The position numbers and the translations under genes are program-made. From Zeimonas sediminis (GTDB lineage: Bacteria; Pseudomonadota; Gammaproteobacteria; Burkholderiales; Burkholderiaceae_E): DNA of 64,000 bases. Location: positions 3,073,671 to 3,137,670 of the forward strand of contig NZ_JAMQYE010000001.1 of assembly GCF_023721795.1 (NCBI RefSeq), given 5' to 3'. A model generated the notes under the pieces. The model worked only from the letters and a program-made list of their open reading frames with translations, did no database searches and was not told where the DNA came from. Below, in pieces: positions 54,398 to 62,759 of this stretch; the first letter of the stretch is position 1; each line of letters opens with the position of its first letter.

Positions 54398-55180
54398 ATG
54401 CCCGAGATCATCGTACGGCGCGACGGCCCGATCGGCCGCATCATCATTTCGAATCCGGCCAAGTACAACGCGATGTCCAACGCCATGTGGGCGGCGCTGC
54501 CGCCCGCCCTGGAGCAGCACGACGCCGACCCCGAGGTCCGGCTGGTCGTGATCGAGGGCGAGGGCGACAAGGCCTTCGTGTCCGGCGCCGACATCTCGCA
54601 GTTCGAGACCGAGCGCACCGGCGCCGGCCGGCAGGACAAGTACGGCGATTCGGTCGAGGCCGCCTACGTGGCGCCGACCCGCTGCAGCAAGCCGGTGGTG
54701 GCGAAGATCCGCGGGATCTGCTTCGGCGGCGGCCTCGGGCTGGCCGCGGCCTGCGACATCCGCTTCGCGCGCGCCGACGCTCGCTTCCGGATGCCGGCCG
54801 GGCGGCTCGGCCTCGGCTACAACGCGATCGGCGTGCGCCGCTTCCTCCAGGTGTTCGGCGTGCAGAACACGATGGACATCTTCTTCTCGGCGCGCATCTT
54901 CGGCGCCGAGGAAGCTGCGCGGATGGGCTTCGTGAGCAAGGTGGCCGCGGCCGAGGACTTCGAGAAGATGGTCGACGACTGGTGCGCCACCGTTGCCGAG
55001 AACGCGCCGCTGACGCTGCGCGCGCTCAAGAAGACGGTCAACCAGCTGGTCCGCGATCCCGGCGACCGCGACATGGCCTCTGCCGAGGCGGCGATCCAGG
55101 CCTGCTTCGACAGCGACGACTATCGCGAGGGCGCCCGCGCGTTCATGGAGAAGCGCCCGCCCGTCTTCAAGGGGGCTTGA
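54398..55180 (+). CDS. Crotonase-fold (enoyl-CoA hydratase/isomerase family) protein (copy 2)
   Basis: A 260-aa crotonase-fold protein: KYNAMSNAMWAALPPALEQH, oxyanion segment FVSGADISQFETERTG and GICFGGGLGLAAACDIRFAR. The first usual catalytic Glu position is Gly (MPAGRLGLGYNAIG) and the second is Asp (NTMDIFFSAR), so classical hydration is doubtful. The C-terminus (EGARAFMEKRPPVFKG) closely matches copy 1 (51574). AACAGGAGAACACC precedes ATG 54398, 35 bp after the CoA transferase. Confidence 0.88.
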   Translation: MPEIIVRRDGPIGRIIISNPAKYNAMSNAMWAALPPALEQHDADPEVRLVVIEGEGDKAFVSGADISQFETERTGAGRQDKYGDSVEAAYVAPTRCSKPVVAKIRGICFGGGLGLAAACDIRFARADARFRMPAGRLGLGYNAIGVRRFLQVFGVQNTMDIFFSARIFGAEEAARMGFVSKVAAAEDFEKMVDDWCATVAENAPLTLRALKKTVNQLVRDPGDRDMASAEAAIQACFDSDDYREGARAFMEKRPPVFKGA

Positions 55181-55184
55181 CCGG

Positions 55185-56168
55185 ATGAAGACCGCTTGCG
55201 TGCGGATCACCCGCTTCGGCCCGCCCGAGGTGCTCGAGCCCGGCGAGGTCGAGATCGCTGCGCCGGGGCCGGGCGAGGTGCTGGTTCGCCACACCGGCAT
55301 CGGCGTGAACTTCGTCGACGTGTACCACCGGATCGGTCAGCTGCACGGCGACGGCCCGTTTCCGCCCTTCATACCCGGCGTGCAGGCCAATGGCGTGGTC
55401 GAGGCGATCGGTCCGGGCGTGCAGGGATTCGCGGTCGGCGACCGGGTCACGCACGCCAATGTCGGGATCGGCAGTTACGTCGCTCACCGCGTGCTGCCGG
55501 CCGACCGGCTGGTGCGGGTGCCCGACGCGCTCGACGACGACCTGGTCGCCGCGTCCTACCTGCGCGGGCTGACCTGCCACTACCTGCTCAAGCGGCTCTA
55601 CGTGGTGAAGCCCGGCGACACGGTGCTCGTGCATGCCGCGGCCGGCGGCGTGGGCCAGCTGATGGTGCAGTGGGCCAGGCGGCTCGGCGCCACGGTGATC
55701 GGCACCGTGGGCAGCGAGGCGAAGGCCGAGTACGTGCGCGGCCTGGGCTGCGACCACCCGATCGTCTACACCCGCCAGGACTTCGTGAAGGAGACGATGC
55801 GCATCACCGGCGGCGAGGGCGTGCCGGTCGTCTACGACTCGGTGGGCCGCGACACCTTCATGGGCTCGCTCGATTGCCTGCGGCCGATGGGCATCGCGAT
55901 CAATTACGGCACCGCGTCGGGGCAGGTCGAGCCCTTCCCGCTGCAGCGCCTGCACAGCAAGTCGCTGTCGGTGTGCCGCCCCACGCTGCGCACCTGGATC
56001 GCGAAGCGAGAGGACCTGGACCGCGCCTCGACCGAGTTCTTCGAGCTGCTCGCCGACCGGTCGCTGAAGATCGACATCGCGGCGAAGCTGCCGCTGAGCG
56101 AAGCCGCCCGCGCCCACGAGCTGATCGAAGGCCGGTCGATCAGCGGCGCGGTGCTCCTGCAACCCTGA
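55185..56168 (+). CDS. Quinone oxidoreductase-like, zinc-independent MDR family
   Basis: A 327-aa medium-chain reductase. The N-terminal GroES-like domain has VRHTGIGVNFVDVYHRIGQL, matching quinone oxidoreductase (Qor) without the structural Zn Cys cluster. The nucleotide-binding segment is VHAAAGGVGQLMVQWARRLG and the late segment is YDSVGRDTFMGSLDCLRPMG. It likely uses NADPH to reduce a quinone or an enoyl-type substrate. It begins 4 bp after the crotonase-like stop, so it is part of the same operon. Confidence 0.9.
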   Translation: MKTACVRITRFGPPEVLEPGEVEIAAPGPGEVLVRHTGIGVNFVDVYHRIGQLHGDGPFPPFIPGVQANGVVEAIGPGVQGFAVGDRVTHANVGIGSYVAHRVLPADRLVRVPDALDDDLVAASYLRGLTCHYLLKRLYVVKPGDTVLVHAAAGGVGQLMVQWARRLGATVIGTVGSEAKAEYVRGLGCDHPIVYTRQDFVKETMRITGGEGVPVVYDSVGRDTFMGSLDCLRPMGIAINYGTASGQVEPFPLQRLHSKSLSVCRPTLRTWIAKREDLDRASTEFFELLADRSLKIDIAAKLPLSEAARAHELIEGRSISGAVLLQP

Positions 56169-56241
56169 TCCCCGGTCCGTGGCGGCCGCCGGCCGCTACG
56201 CACCGCGGGGCAATCCCGTGAAACCTCCAAGGAGACAGAAG

Positions 56242-57237
56242 ATGACCCAAACCTCGGGCGCCAACCGCCGGCGAGTGCTCGCCGCGGCGCTCGGCCTGCC
56301 GCTGGCAGGCGCGATCGGCCGGGCCTTTGCGCAGTCGCAGGGCTGGCCCGACAAGCCGGTCAGGATCGTGCTCGGCTACCCGCCCGGCGGCGCTGCCGAC
56401 GGCACCGCCCGCCCGCTCGAGCCGAAGATGCAGGCGATGCTCGGCCAGCCGCTGCTGTTCGACTACAAGCCGGGGGCGGGTGCGACGATCGCCGCCGACT
56501 TCACCGCGAAGGCGCCGGCGGACGGCTACACGCTGCACTTCATCGACTCCGGGCCGATGACGATCCTGCCCAACGGCAAGAAGCTCGGCTACGACCCCTT
56601 CGCGAGCTTCACGCCGATCGGCATGGCCTGCGACGGCGGCACCTTGCTGGTCGCGCATCCGTCGGTGAAGGCGAGCACCGTGCAGGAGCTGATCGCCGAG
56701 GCGAAGGCCCGCCCAGGGTCCCTCAGCTACGGGACCTCGGGCATCGGTGGGGCGGGCCACCTTGCGGCCGAGCTGTTCCAGTCGATGACCGGCACGCAGA
56801 TGACGCACGTGCCCTACAAGGGCGGCAGCCAGGCGGTGGCAGACCTGGTCGGCGGGCAGGTGCCCCTGCTGTTCTCGTCGATGGCCACCGCGATCCCGCA
56901 CGTGAAGACCGGCAAGATCAAGGCGATCGCTGTCACGTCCACCGCGCGGGCCTCGGCCCTGCCGGAGGTGCCGACGGTGGCCGAGCAGGGCCTTGCAGGC
57001 TTCGAGGCGAGCGTGTGGTTCGCGCTGGTCGGGCCGGCGAAGCTGCCTGCCGAGATCGTCGCGAAGGCCAATGCGGCGCTGAACGCGGCGCTGGCCGAGC
57101 CGGCGGTGCAGGAGGCGATCCGCAAGCAGGGCTACGAGCCGGCCCCGGGCAGCGCGGAGGCCTTCGCCGCGCGGATCCGCGCCGACCACGAGAAGTGGGG
57201 GAAGGTGATACGCGACGCGAAGATCAGCTTCGCCTGA
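56242..57237 (+). CDS. Bug/TctC-family solute-binding protein (Bug-5), Tat-like signal
   Basis: A 331-aa protein starting NRRRVLAAALGLPLAGAIGR, a probable twin-arginine or strongly basic signal. Typical Bug motifs follow: WPDKPVRIVLGYPPGGAADG, LFDYKPGAGATIAADFTAKA, SYGTSGIGGAGHLAAELFQ, THVPYKGGSQAVADLVGGQV and EVPTVAEQGLAG. A GGAGACAGAAG ribosome site precedes ATG 56242. As the last gene of the CoA-transferase unit, it may supply the acid that is activated. No TctA/TctB is present. Confidence 0.9.
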   Translation: MTQTSGANRRRVLAAALGLPLAGAIGRAFAQSQGWPDKPVRIVLGYPPGGAADGTARPLEPKMQAMLGQPLLFDYKPGAGATIAADFTAKAPADGYTLHFIDSGPMTILPNGKKLGYDPFASFTPIGMACDGGTLLVAHPSVKASTVQELIAEAKARPGSLSYGTSGIGGAGHLAAELFQSMTGTQMTHVPYKGGSQAVADLVGGQVPLLFSSMATAIPHVKTGKIKAIAVTSTARASALPEVPTVAEQGLAGFEASVWFALVGPAKLPAEIVAKANAALNAALAEPAVQEAIRKQGYEPAPGSAEAFAARIRADHEKWGKVIRDAKISFA

Positions 57238-57251
57238 TCACGGTTCGCCGA

Positions 57252-57282
57252 GCGCGGGCCGGGGCGGCGCTCCGGCCCGCGC
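57252..57282. terminator. Terminator between Bug-5 and pth
   Basis: A perfect 11-bp stem (GCGCGGGCCGG / CCGGCCCGCGC) with a 9-nt loop, followed by GCCGTTCTTCC on the plus strand. It lies in the convergent gap between the accessory block and pth. Confidence 0.65.
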
Positions 57283-57321
57283 GCCGTTCTTCCGCAAGGT
57301 GCCCACGCCGCCCGGCAGCGA

Positions 57322-57909
57322 TCAGCCGCGCGTGTGCAGCTTCATCGTCGCGGCCTCGAAATGCCCGGCCACCGCGTCGGGCAGGCAGGCGAGGCCGCGG
57401 TCGATCTCGCCTTCGATCGCCTGCAGGTCCTCCCGGCTCGGCCGGTGCAGCACGAAGTCGGCGACCTGCTGGTTCAGCTGCAGCGTGCGCGGATGACCGA
57501 TGCCCAGCCGCAGTCGCCAGAACCCCGGCCCGCCCAGCCTGGCCGTGATGTCCTTCAGTCCGTTGTGGCCGGCGCTGCCCCCGCCCTTCTTCAGCTTCGC
57601 CTGGCCCGGCAGAAGGTCGAGCTCGTCGTGCGCGACGAGGACCTGGTCGGGCGCGACGCGGTAGAAACCTGCCAGGGCGGCCACTGCCAGCCCCGAGCGG
57701 TTCATGTAGGTCGTGGGCTTGAGCAGCCAGACCTGCGCGTGCCCGATGCGAACCCGGGCGACCTCGCCGAAGAACTTCGCCTCCTTCGCGAAGCTTCCGC
57801 CGTGCGCGCGCGCGACGGCGTCGACGAACCAGAAACCGGCATTGTGCCGGTCGTGCTCGTGCTCGGGGCCCGGGTTGCCGAGGCCGACGATCAGTCCGAT
57901 GCCATTCAT
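57322..57909 (-). CDS. pth: Peptidyl-tRNA hydrolase
   Basis: A 195-aa Pth1 enzyme that releases tRNA from stalled peptidyl-tRNA. Signature segments: [20 protein letters not shown] (with the catalytic His in RHNAG), [34 protein letters not shown] and [11 protein letters not shown]. The length is typical. It belongs to the conserved rplY-pth neighbourhood, though an MFS transporter is inserted between them here. Confidence 0.97.
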   Translation of the reverse strand: MNGIGLIVGLGNPGPEHEHDRHNAGFWFVDAVARAHGGSFAKEAKFFGEVARVRIGHAQVWLLKPTTYMNRSGLAVAALAGFYRVAPDQVLVAHDELDLLPGQAKLKKGGGSAGHNGLKDITARLGGPGFWRLRLGIGHPRTLQLNQQVADFVLHRPSREDLQAIEGEIDRGLACLPDAVAGHFEAATMKLHTRG

Positions 57910-57987
57910 CTGCGGTCGAAGACTAGTCCAGTCAAATCGAGGAAACGGCCGTTCGCAGGCTCCTGCCGGGATCGCGCGGCGCAGCGA

Positions 57988-59214
57988 TCAGCCGTCGAAG
58001 CGTATCGTGTCGGGCCAGCGGTGGCGCAGCCACAGCCAGGCGCCGAGCCCCACGCCCAGCATCGCGAGAGACATCGCGGCCATCGCGACCGTGGACTGCA
58101 TGACCAGCGGTGCGACGACGCCCGCCACGATACCGTTGGCGACGCTCGCCACGAAGGACTGCAGCGACGAGGCCATGCCCCGGCGCGCCGGATACAGGTC
58201 GAGCACCATCAGCGTGACCACCGGCACGTTCAGCGACCATCCGAACGCGAACAGCGCGATCGGGACCAGCGCCCACGAGGCGTGCGCGTCGAACAGGACG
58301 TTCGCCGCCAGGTTCACCGCGGCCATCGCGAACATGATCACGAAGCCATGGCGCACCTGCCGGCGGCGCGGGATCCGGCCCGCCATCCGGCCGCTGGTCC
58401 AGGCGCCCGCCATGATCCCGCCGATCGTCAGCACGAAGAACCAGAAGAACTGGGTCGGACCCAGCCCGAGGTGGCCGCCCAGGAAGGCGGGCGCCGACAG
58501 CACGTACAGGAACAGGCCGTTGAAGGGCACGCCGCTGGCCAGCGCCAGCAGCAGGAAGCGCGGATCGGCGCCGAGCTGCAGGTAGCCGCGGAACAGGTGC
58601 CCGGCCTCGAAGGGCTGCTTCTGAGTGACGTGCAGCGTCTCGGGCAGGAAGCGCCAGACCGACAGCCAGAGCGCAGCGGCGATCGCGGCCAGGAACCAGA
58701 AGATAGCGTGCCAGTCGGCGTGAACGAACAGCCAGCCGCCGATCATCGGCGCGACCGCGGGCGCGACCCCGAACCAGATCGTGACCTGCGACATCACGCG
58801 CTGCGCGTCGGCGGGCGGGAACATGTCGCGGATCACCGCGCGCGAAACCACCATTCCGGCGCCGGCGGACAGGCCCTGCAGCGTGCGGAACAGCACCAGT
58901 TGGCCGATCCCCTGGGCCAGCGCGCATCCGACCGACGCGGCAGCGAACACCGCCACCGCGACGAGAACCACCGGGCGCCGGCCGAAGCTGTCGGACAGCG
59001 CGCCGTGGAACAGGTTCATGAAGGCGAAGCCGAACAGGTAGGCCGACAGCGTCTGCTGCATCTCGACCGGCGTGGCGCCGATCGATGCGGCGATGCCGGA
59101 GAAGGCCGGCAGGTAGGTGTCGATCGAGAAAGGGCCGAGCATGCCCAGCGTGGCCAGCAGGGCAGCCAGCGCCCAACGGGGGCCGGGCCAGAGTCGATCG
59201 GCGTCGGGATTCAT
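57988..59214 (-). CDS. Bcr/CflA-family multidrug MFS transporter
   Basis: A 408-aa protein with twelve predicted membrane helices. Drug/H+ antiporter motifs include FSIDTYLPAFSGIAASIG in helix 1, LFHGALSDSFGRRPVVLVA (motif A) and LQGLSAGAGMVVSRAVIRD (motif C-like). It probably exports drugs or metabolites. It lies between rplY and pth, an unusual insertion in this housekeeping block, with its own 5' gap containing the rplY terminator. Confidence 0.92.
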   Translation of the reverse strand: MNPDADRLWPGPRWALAALLATLGMLGPFSIDTYLPAFSGIAASIGATPVEMQQTLSAYLFGFAFMNLFHGALSDSFGRRPVVLVAVAVFAAASVGCALAQGIGQLVLFRTLQGLSAGAGMVVSRAVIRDMFPPADAQRVMSQVTIWFGVAPAVAPMIGGWLFVHADWHAIFWFLAAIAAALWLSVWRFLPETLHVTQKQPFEAGHLFRGYLQLGADPRFLLLALASGVPFNGLFLYVLSAPAFLGGHLGLGPTQFFWFFVLTIGGIMAGAWTSGRMAGRIPRRRQVRHGFVIMFAMAAVNLAANVLFDAHASWALVPIALFAFGWSLNVPVVTLMVLDLYPARRGMASSLQSFVASVANGIVAGVVAPLVMQSTVAMAAMSLAMLGVGLGAWLWLRHRWPDTIRFDG

Positions 59215-59258
59215 CGCGGCTCGGGTGCGCGCCCGGCTTTCGGTCCGGGAAAAAGGAA

Positions 59259-59280
59259 GGGCCCGGCGCTGGCCGGGCCC
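59259..59280 (-). terminator. Rho-independent terminator of rplY
   Basis: A perfect 9-bp stem (GGGCCCGGC / GCCGGGCCC) with a 4-nt loop, followed on the minus strand by TTCCTTTTTC, 76 bp past the rplY stop. It is the clearest classical terminator in the window. Confidence 0.8.
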
Positions 59281-59356
59281 CGCGGCGCCGTCCCGTGCGG
59301 GACGCGGCGCTCGCCCGGGCGGGCCGGCACTTTCGCTGCCGACCCGCCGCGGGAGA

Positions 59357-59956
59357 TCACTTCGCTTCGCCTTCCTCGCCGGCTTCCTCGCCCTTGCCGG
59401 CGGGCACCGTGACGGTCACGATCACCGGGTTCTCGGTGCCGTGCGCGGGCAGGCTGACGCCGGCCGGCAGCTTCAGGTCGTTCGCGTGGATCGTCTGGCT
59501 GGTCTCGAGATTGGCCAGGTCGACCTCGATGAAGCTCGGCAGGTCCTTCGGCAGGCAGCTGATCTCGATCTCGTTGACCACGTGACCGACGATCGCCGCG
59601 GAAAGCTTCACCGCCGGCGAGATTTCCTGGTTCACGAAGTGCAGCGGCACCTTGACGGTGATCTTCTCGTCGGCGGCGACGCGCTGGAAATCGATGTGCA
59701 GGACCTGCGGCTTGTACGGATGCCACTGGACGTCGCGCAGCAGGACCTGTTCGGTCTTGCCGTCGAGCTCCATGTCGAGGATCGACGAGTGGAAGGCCTC
59801 GACGCGCAGCGCGTGGTACAGCGGGTTGTGCTCGATCGCCACCGGAGTCGGCTCGACGCTTCCGCCGTATACGATTCCGGGGACCTGACCGGCACGGCGC
59901 AGGCGGCGGCTCGCACTCGAACCCTGCTCCTTGCGGGACATAGCAACGACTTTCAT
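59357..59956 (-). CDS. rplY: Ribosomal protein bL25 (CTC form)
   Basis: A 199-aa 5S rRNA-binding ribosomal protein of the long CTC type: an N-terminal L25 domain ([48 protein letters not shown]) plus the C-terminal beta domain ([20 protein letters not shown]) and an acidic tail. ATG 59956 ([11 protein letters not shown]) is preferred over ATG 59962, because AAAGGAA is about 7 bp from the former but almost touches the latter. It follows prs, as in many proteobacteria. Confidence 0.95.
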   Translation of the reverse strand: MKVVAMSRKEQGSSASRRLRRAGQVPGIVYGGSVEPTPVAIEHNPLYHALRVEAFHSSILDMELDGKTEQVLLRDVQWHPYKPQVLHIDFQRVAADEKITVKVPLHFVNQEISPAVKLSAAIVGHVVNEIEISCLPKDLPSFIEVDLANLETSQTIHANDLKLPAGVSLPAHGTENPVIVTVTVPAGKGEEAGEEGEAK

Positions 59957-60045
59957 CGTCATTTCCTTTCAACGTTTGCCCCGGGTCCGCGACCAGAACG
60001 GCGGGGCGTCTTCAAATGTCCGGCAGCCGGCAGGCCCCGGACCCC

Positions 60046-60076
60046 AAAAAATCGAGAGATCGCCCGGCAGGCGGGC
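60046..60076 (-). terminator. Possible weak terminator after prs
   Basis: On the minus strand GCCCG-CCTGC-CGGGC is followed 10 nt later by TTTTTT. The spacing between stem and T-run is too long for a textbook terminator, so partial readthrough into rplY is likely. Confidence 0.3.
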
Positions 60077-60106
60077 CGCCCTGCGACCCGTCGCGCGGAC
60101 GTTTCG

Positions 60107-61090
<984 letters not shown>

Positions 61091-61113
61091 GGTCGACTCG
61101 AGATTGGAAAAGG

Positions 61114-61190
61114 TGGCTGGGGAGGAAGGATTCGAACCCTCGCATGCCGGAATCAAAATCCGGTGCCTTAACCAACTTGGCTACTCCCCA
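61114..61190 (-). tRNA. tRNA-Gln (anticodon TTG)
   Basis: The minus strand folds as a cloverleaf. The 7-bp acceptor stem pairs TGGGGAG with CTCCCCA, followed by discriminator G and an encoded CCA (61114-61116). The anticodon stem-loop is CCGGA-TTTTGAT-TCCGG with anticodon TTG, and the T-arm is GAGGG-TTCGAAT-CCTTC. It sits between ispE and prs, its usual location in beta-proteobacteria. Confidence 0.95.
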
Positions 61191-61234
61191 GCATTCTGAC
61201 CGCGCTCGCCCGACCAGACCGCAACCGGCCGGAA

Positions 61235-62149
61235 TCAGGCGCCCGGGACAAAAGCCCAGTCGGAGAGAGGATGCCTGGCCAGCGACCGGGCGACGAAGAC
61301 CTCGCCGACGGTTTCGGCCGAGCCGTTCCGGCGCCGCGACAGATCCTGCTGGATCGAGGTCGCGACCGATTCGTCGGGAACCGGAAGAAAGACACATGAA
61401 CCCGAGCCTGTCATTCGCGCCGAATCGGCGTTCAGACCGGCCTGCCTGGCAGCCGATTTCAGGGCCGCAAGCGCCGACGCGACGGCCGGGTAGGCAGCGC
61501 AGACGACGGGTTCCAGGTCGTTTCTCCCGCGACGAGCGGAACTCTCTCGCGAAAGACCTGAGATTGTGAGTGGTTTCGTGTCCCTTGTCAAACCGGTTGA
61601 GGAGAAGACGACAGCGGTCGAGACCGGCACCGGCGGCGCCACCACGACGTAGGTCGCCGGCGGCAGGGGCAGGGCCTGCAGCTTCTCGCCGATGCCGGTG
61701 GCGTAGGCGGTGCGGCCGAACACGAAGAAGGGGACGTCGGCACCGAGCCGAAGCGCGAACCGCATCAGCTGGCGACGGGTCAGGCGCAGGTCCCACAGGC
61801 GGTTCAGGCCCAGCAGCATCGTCGCCGCGTCGGAGCTGCCGCCGCCCAGGCCTGCGCCCATCGGGATCCGCTTGTCGATCGCGATGTCCACCCCGAGCCG
61901 GCAGCCGGTCTCCTCGGCGAGCAAGCGGGCAGCGCGCACGGTGAGGTCCTGTTCGGGCGTGACGCCGGGCAGCGAGTCGCGCCGGATCAGCGCGCCGTCG
62001 TTGCGCACGCGCAGCGTGAGCCGGTCGCCGACGTCGATCAGGTCGAACACGGTTTCCAGCAGGTGATAGCCGTCGTTGCGGCGCCCGGTGACGTGCAGGA
62101 ACAGGTTCAGCTTGGCCGGGGCAGGCAGGTTGCGGAGTTCTTCGATCAT
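61235..62149 (-). CDS. ispE: 4-diphosphocytidyl-2-C-methyl-D-erythritol kinase
   Basis: A 304-aa GHMP kinase of the MEP isoprenoid pathway. N-terminal PAPAKLNLFLHVTGRRNDGYHLLETVF is shown here in part as AKLNLFLHVTGRRNDGYH. The ATP-binding loop is PMGAGLGGGSSDAATMLLGL, and the C-terminal motif is RMTGSGSCVFLPV. The length is typical. It starts 13 bp after lolB and leads into tRNA-Gln. Confidence 0.97.
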   Translation of the reverse strand: MIEELRNLPAPAKLNLFLHVTGRRNDGYHLLETVFDLIDVGDRLTLRVRNDGALIRRDSLPGVTPEQDLTVRAARLLAEETGCRLGVDIAIDKRIPMGAGLGGGSSDAATMLLGLNRLWDLRLTRRQLMRFALRLGADVPFFVFGRTAYATGIGEKLQALPLPPATYVVVAPPVPVSTAVVFSSTGLTRDTKPLTISGLSRESSARRGRNDLEPVVCAAYPAVASALAALKSAARQAGLNADSARMTGSGSCVFLPVPDESVATSIQQDLSRRRNGSAETVGEVFVARSLARHPLSDWAFVPGA

Positions 62150-62161
62150 GGAAGGCCGCGT

Positions 62162-62746
62162 TCAGGAGACGTCGTCGACGATCAGCTTCAGCCTGACCTT
62201 GCGGTCGGTCGCCGCGGGGCGGTCAGGCCAGGCGAGGCTCAGCCGGACCGGGCCGTGGGAGCCCCAGTCCTCGAAGCGGATGGCCCAGCCGTGCTCGTTG
62301 CCGGCGACCGGCCTGCCGTCGCTGGACTCGGTCGGGCGCTCGAGGCGCCCGCGCAGCCAGCGCGGCAGGTCGCCGACCGGCATCGGCCAGCCGAGGACCT
62401 GCTCGGTGAGCGCCTCGGCCGAGTCGGCCTCGAAGCGCCGGCCCTCGGCGGTCAGCAGCTCGGCGCGCCCCGCCTGAAGCGACGCGGTGGCGACCGTCTG
62501 GCCGAACGGGGAGCGCAGTTCCAGAAGCGTCCCGCCGGGCACGGACTCGAGCACGAAACGCCCGCTGGTCCGCTCCTCGCGGGCCCCGGCGCCGGTGTCG
62601 ATCATCGTGACCGCGAAGCGGCCGGCCCAGCGGCTCGGTTCGGCCCCGGCCGGCAGCGGCGCCGACGGCGCCCCGGGCGTCGCGCAGCCGGCCGCGATCA
62701 GCGGCAGCGCGGCGATCCCGAGCAGGGCAAGCCGCCGGCCGGTCAT
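62162..62746 (-). CDS. lolB: Outer-membrane lipoprotein insertion factor LolB
   Basis: A 194-aa lipoprotein (lipobox LIAAGC, Cys 21) that accepts lipoproteins from LolA and inserts them into the outer membrane. Family features are WAGRFAVTM, SGRFVLESVPGGTLLELRSP, FGQTVATASL and the VLGWPMPVGDLPRWLRG segment. Its place before ispE is the standard order and supports the call despite low family conservation. Confidence 0.92.
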   Translation of the reverse strand: MTGRRLALLGIAALPLIAAGCATPGAPSAPLPAGAEPSRWAGRFAVTMIDTGAGAREERTSGRFVLESVPGGTLLELRSPFGQTVATASLQAGRAELLTAEGRRFEADSAEALTEQVLGWPMPVGDLPRWLRGRLERPTESSDGRPVAGNEHGWAIRFEDWGSHGPVRLSLAWPDRPAATDRKVRLKLIVDDVS

Positions 62747-62759
62747 CGCGGGCCGCCGC

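Noticed and set aside
61114-61190. tRNA-Gln as an integration site for the accessory block
   Set aside because: The accessory genes end at 57237, with conserved pth, rplY and prs between them and the tRNA. No partial tRNA copy was found elsewhere in the window.
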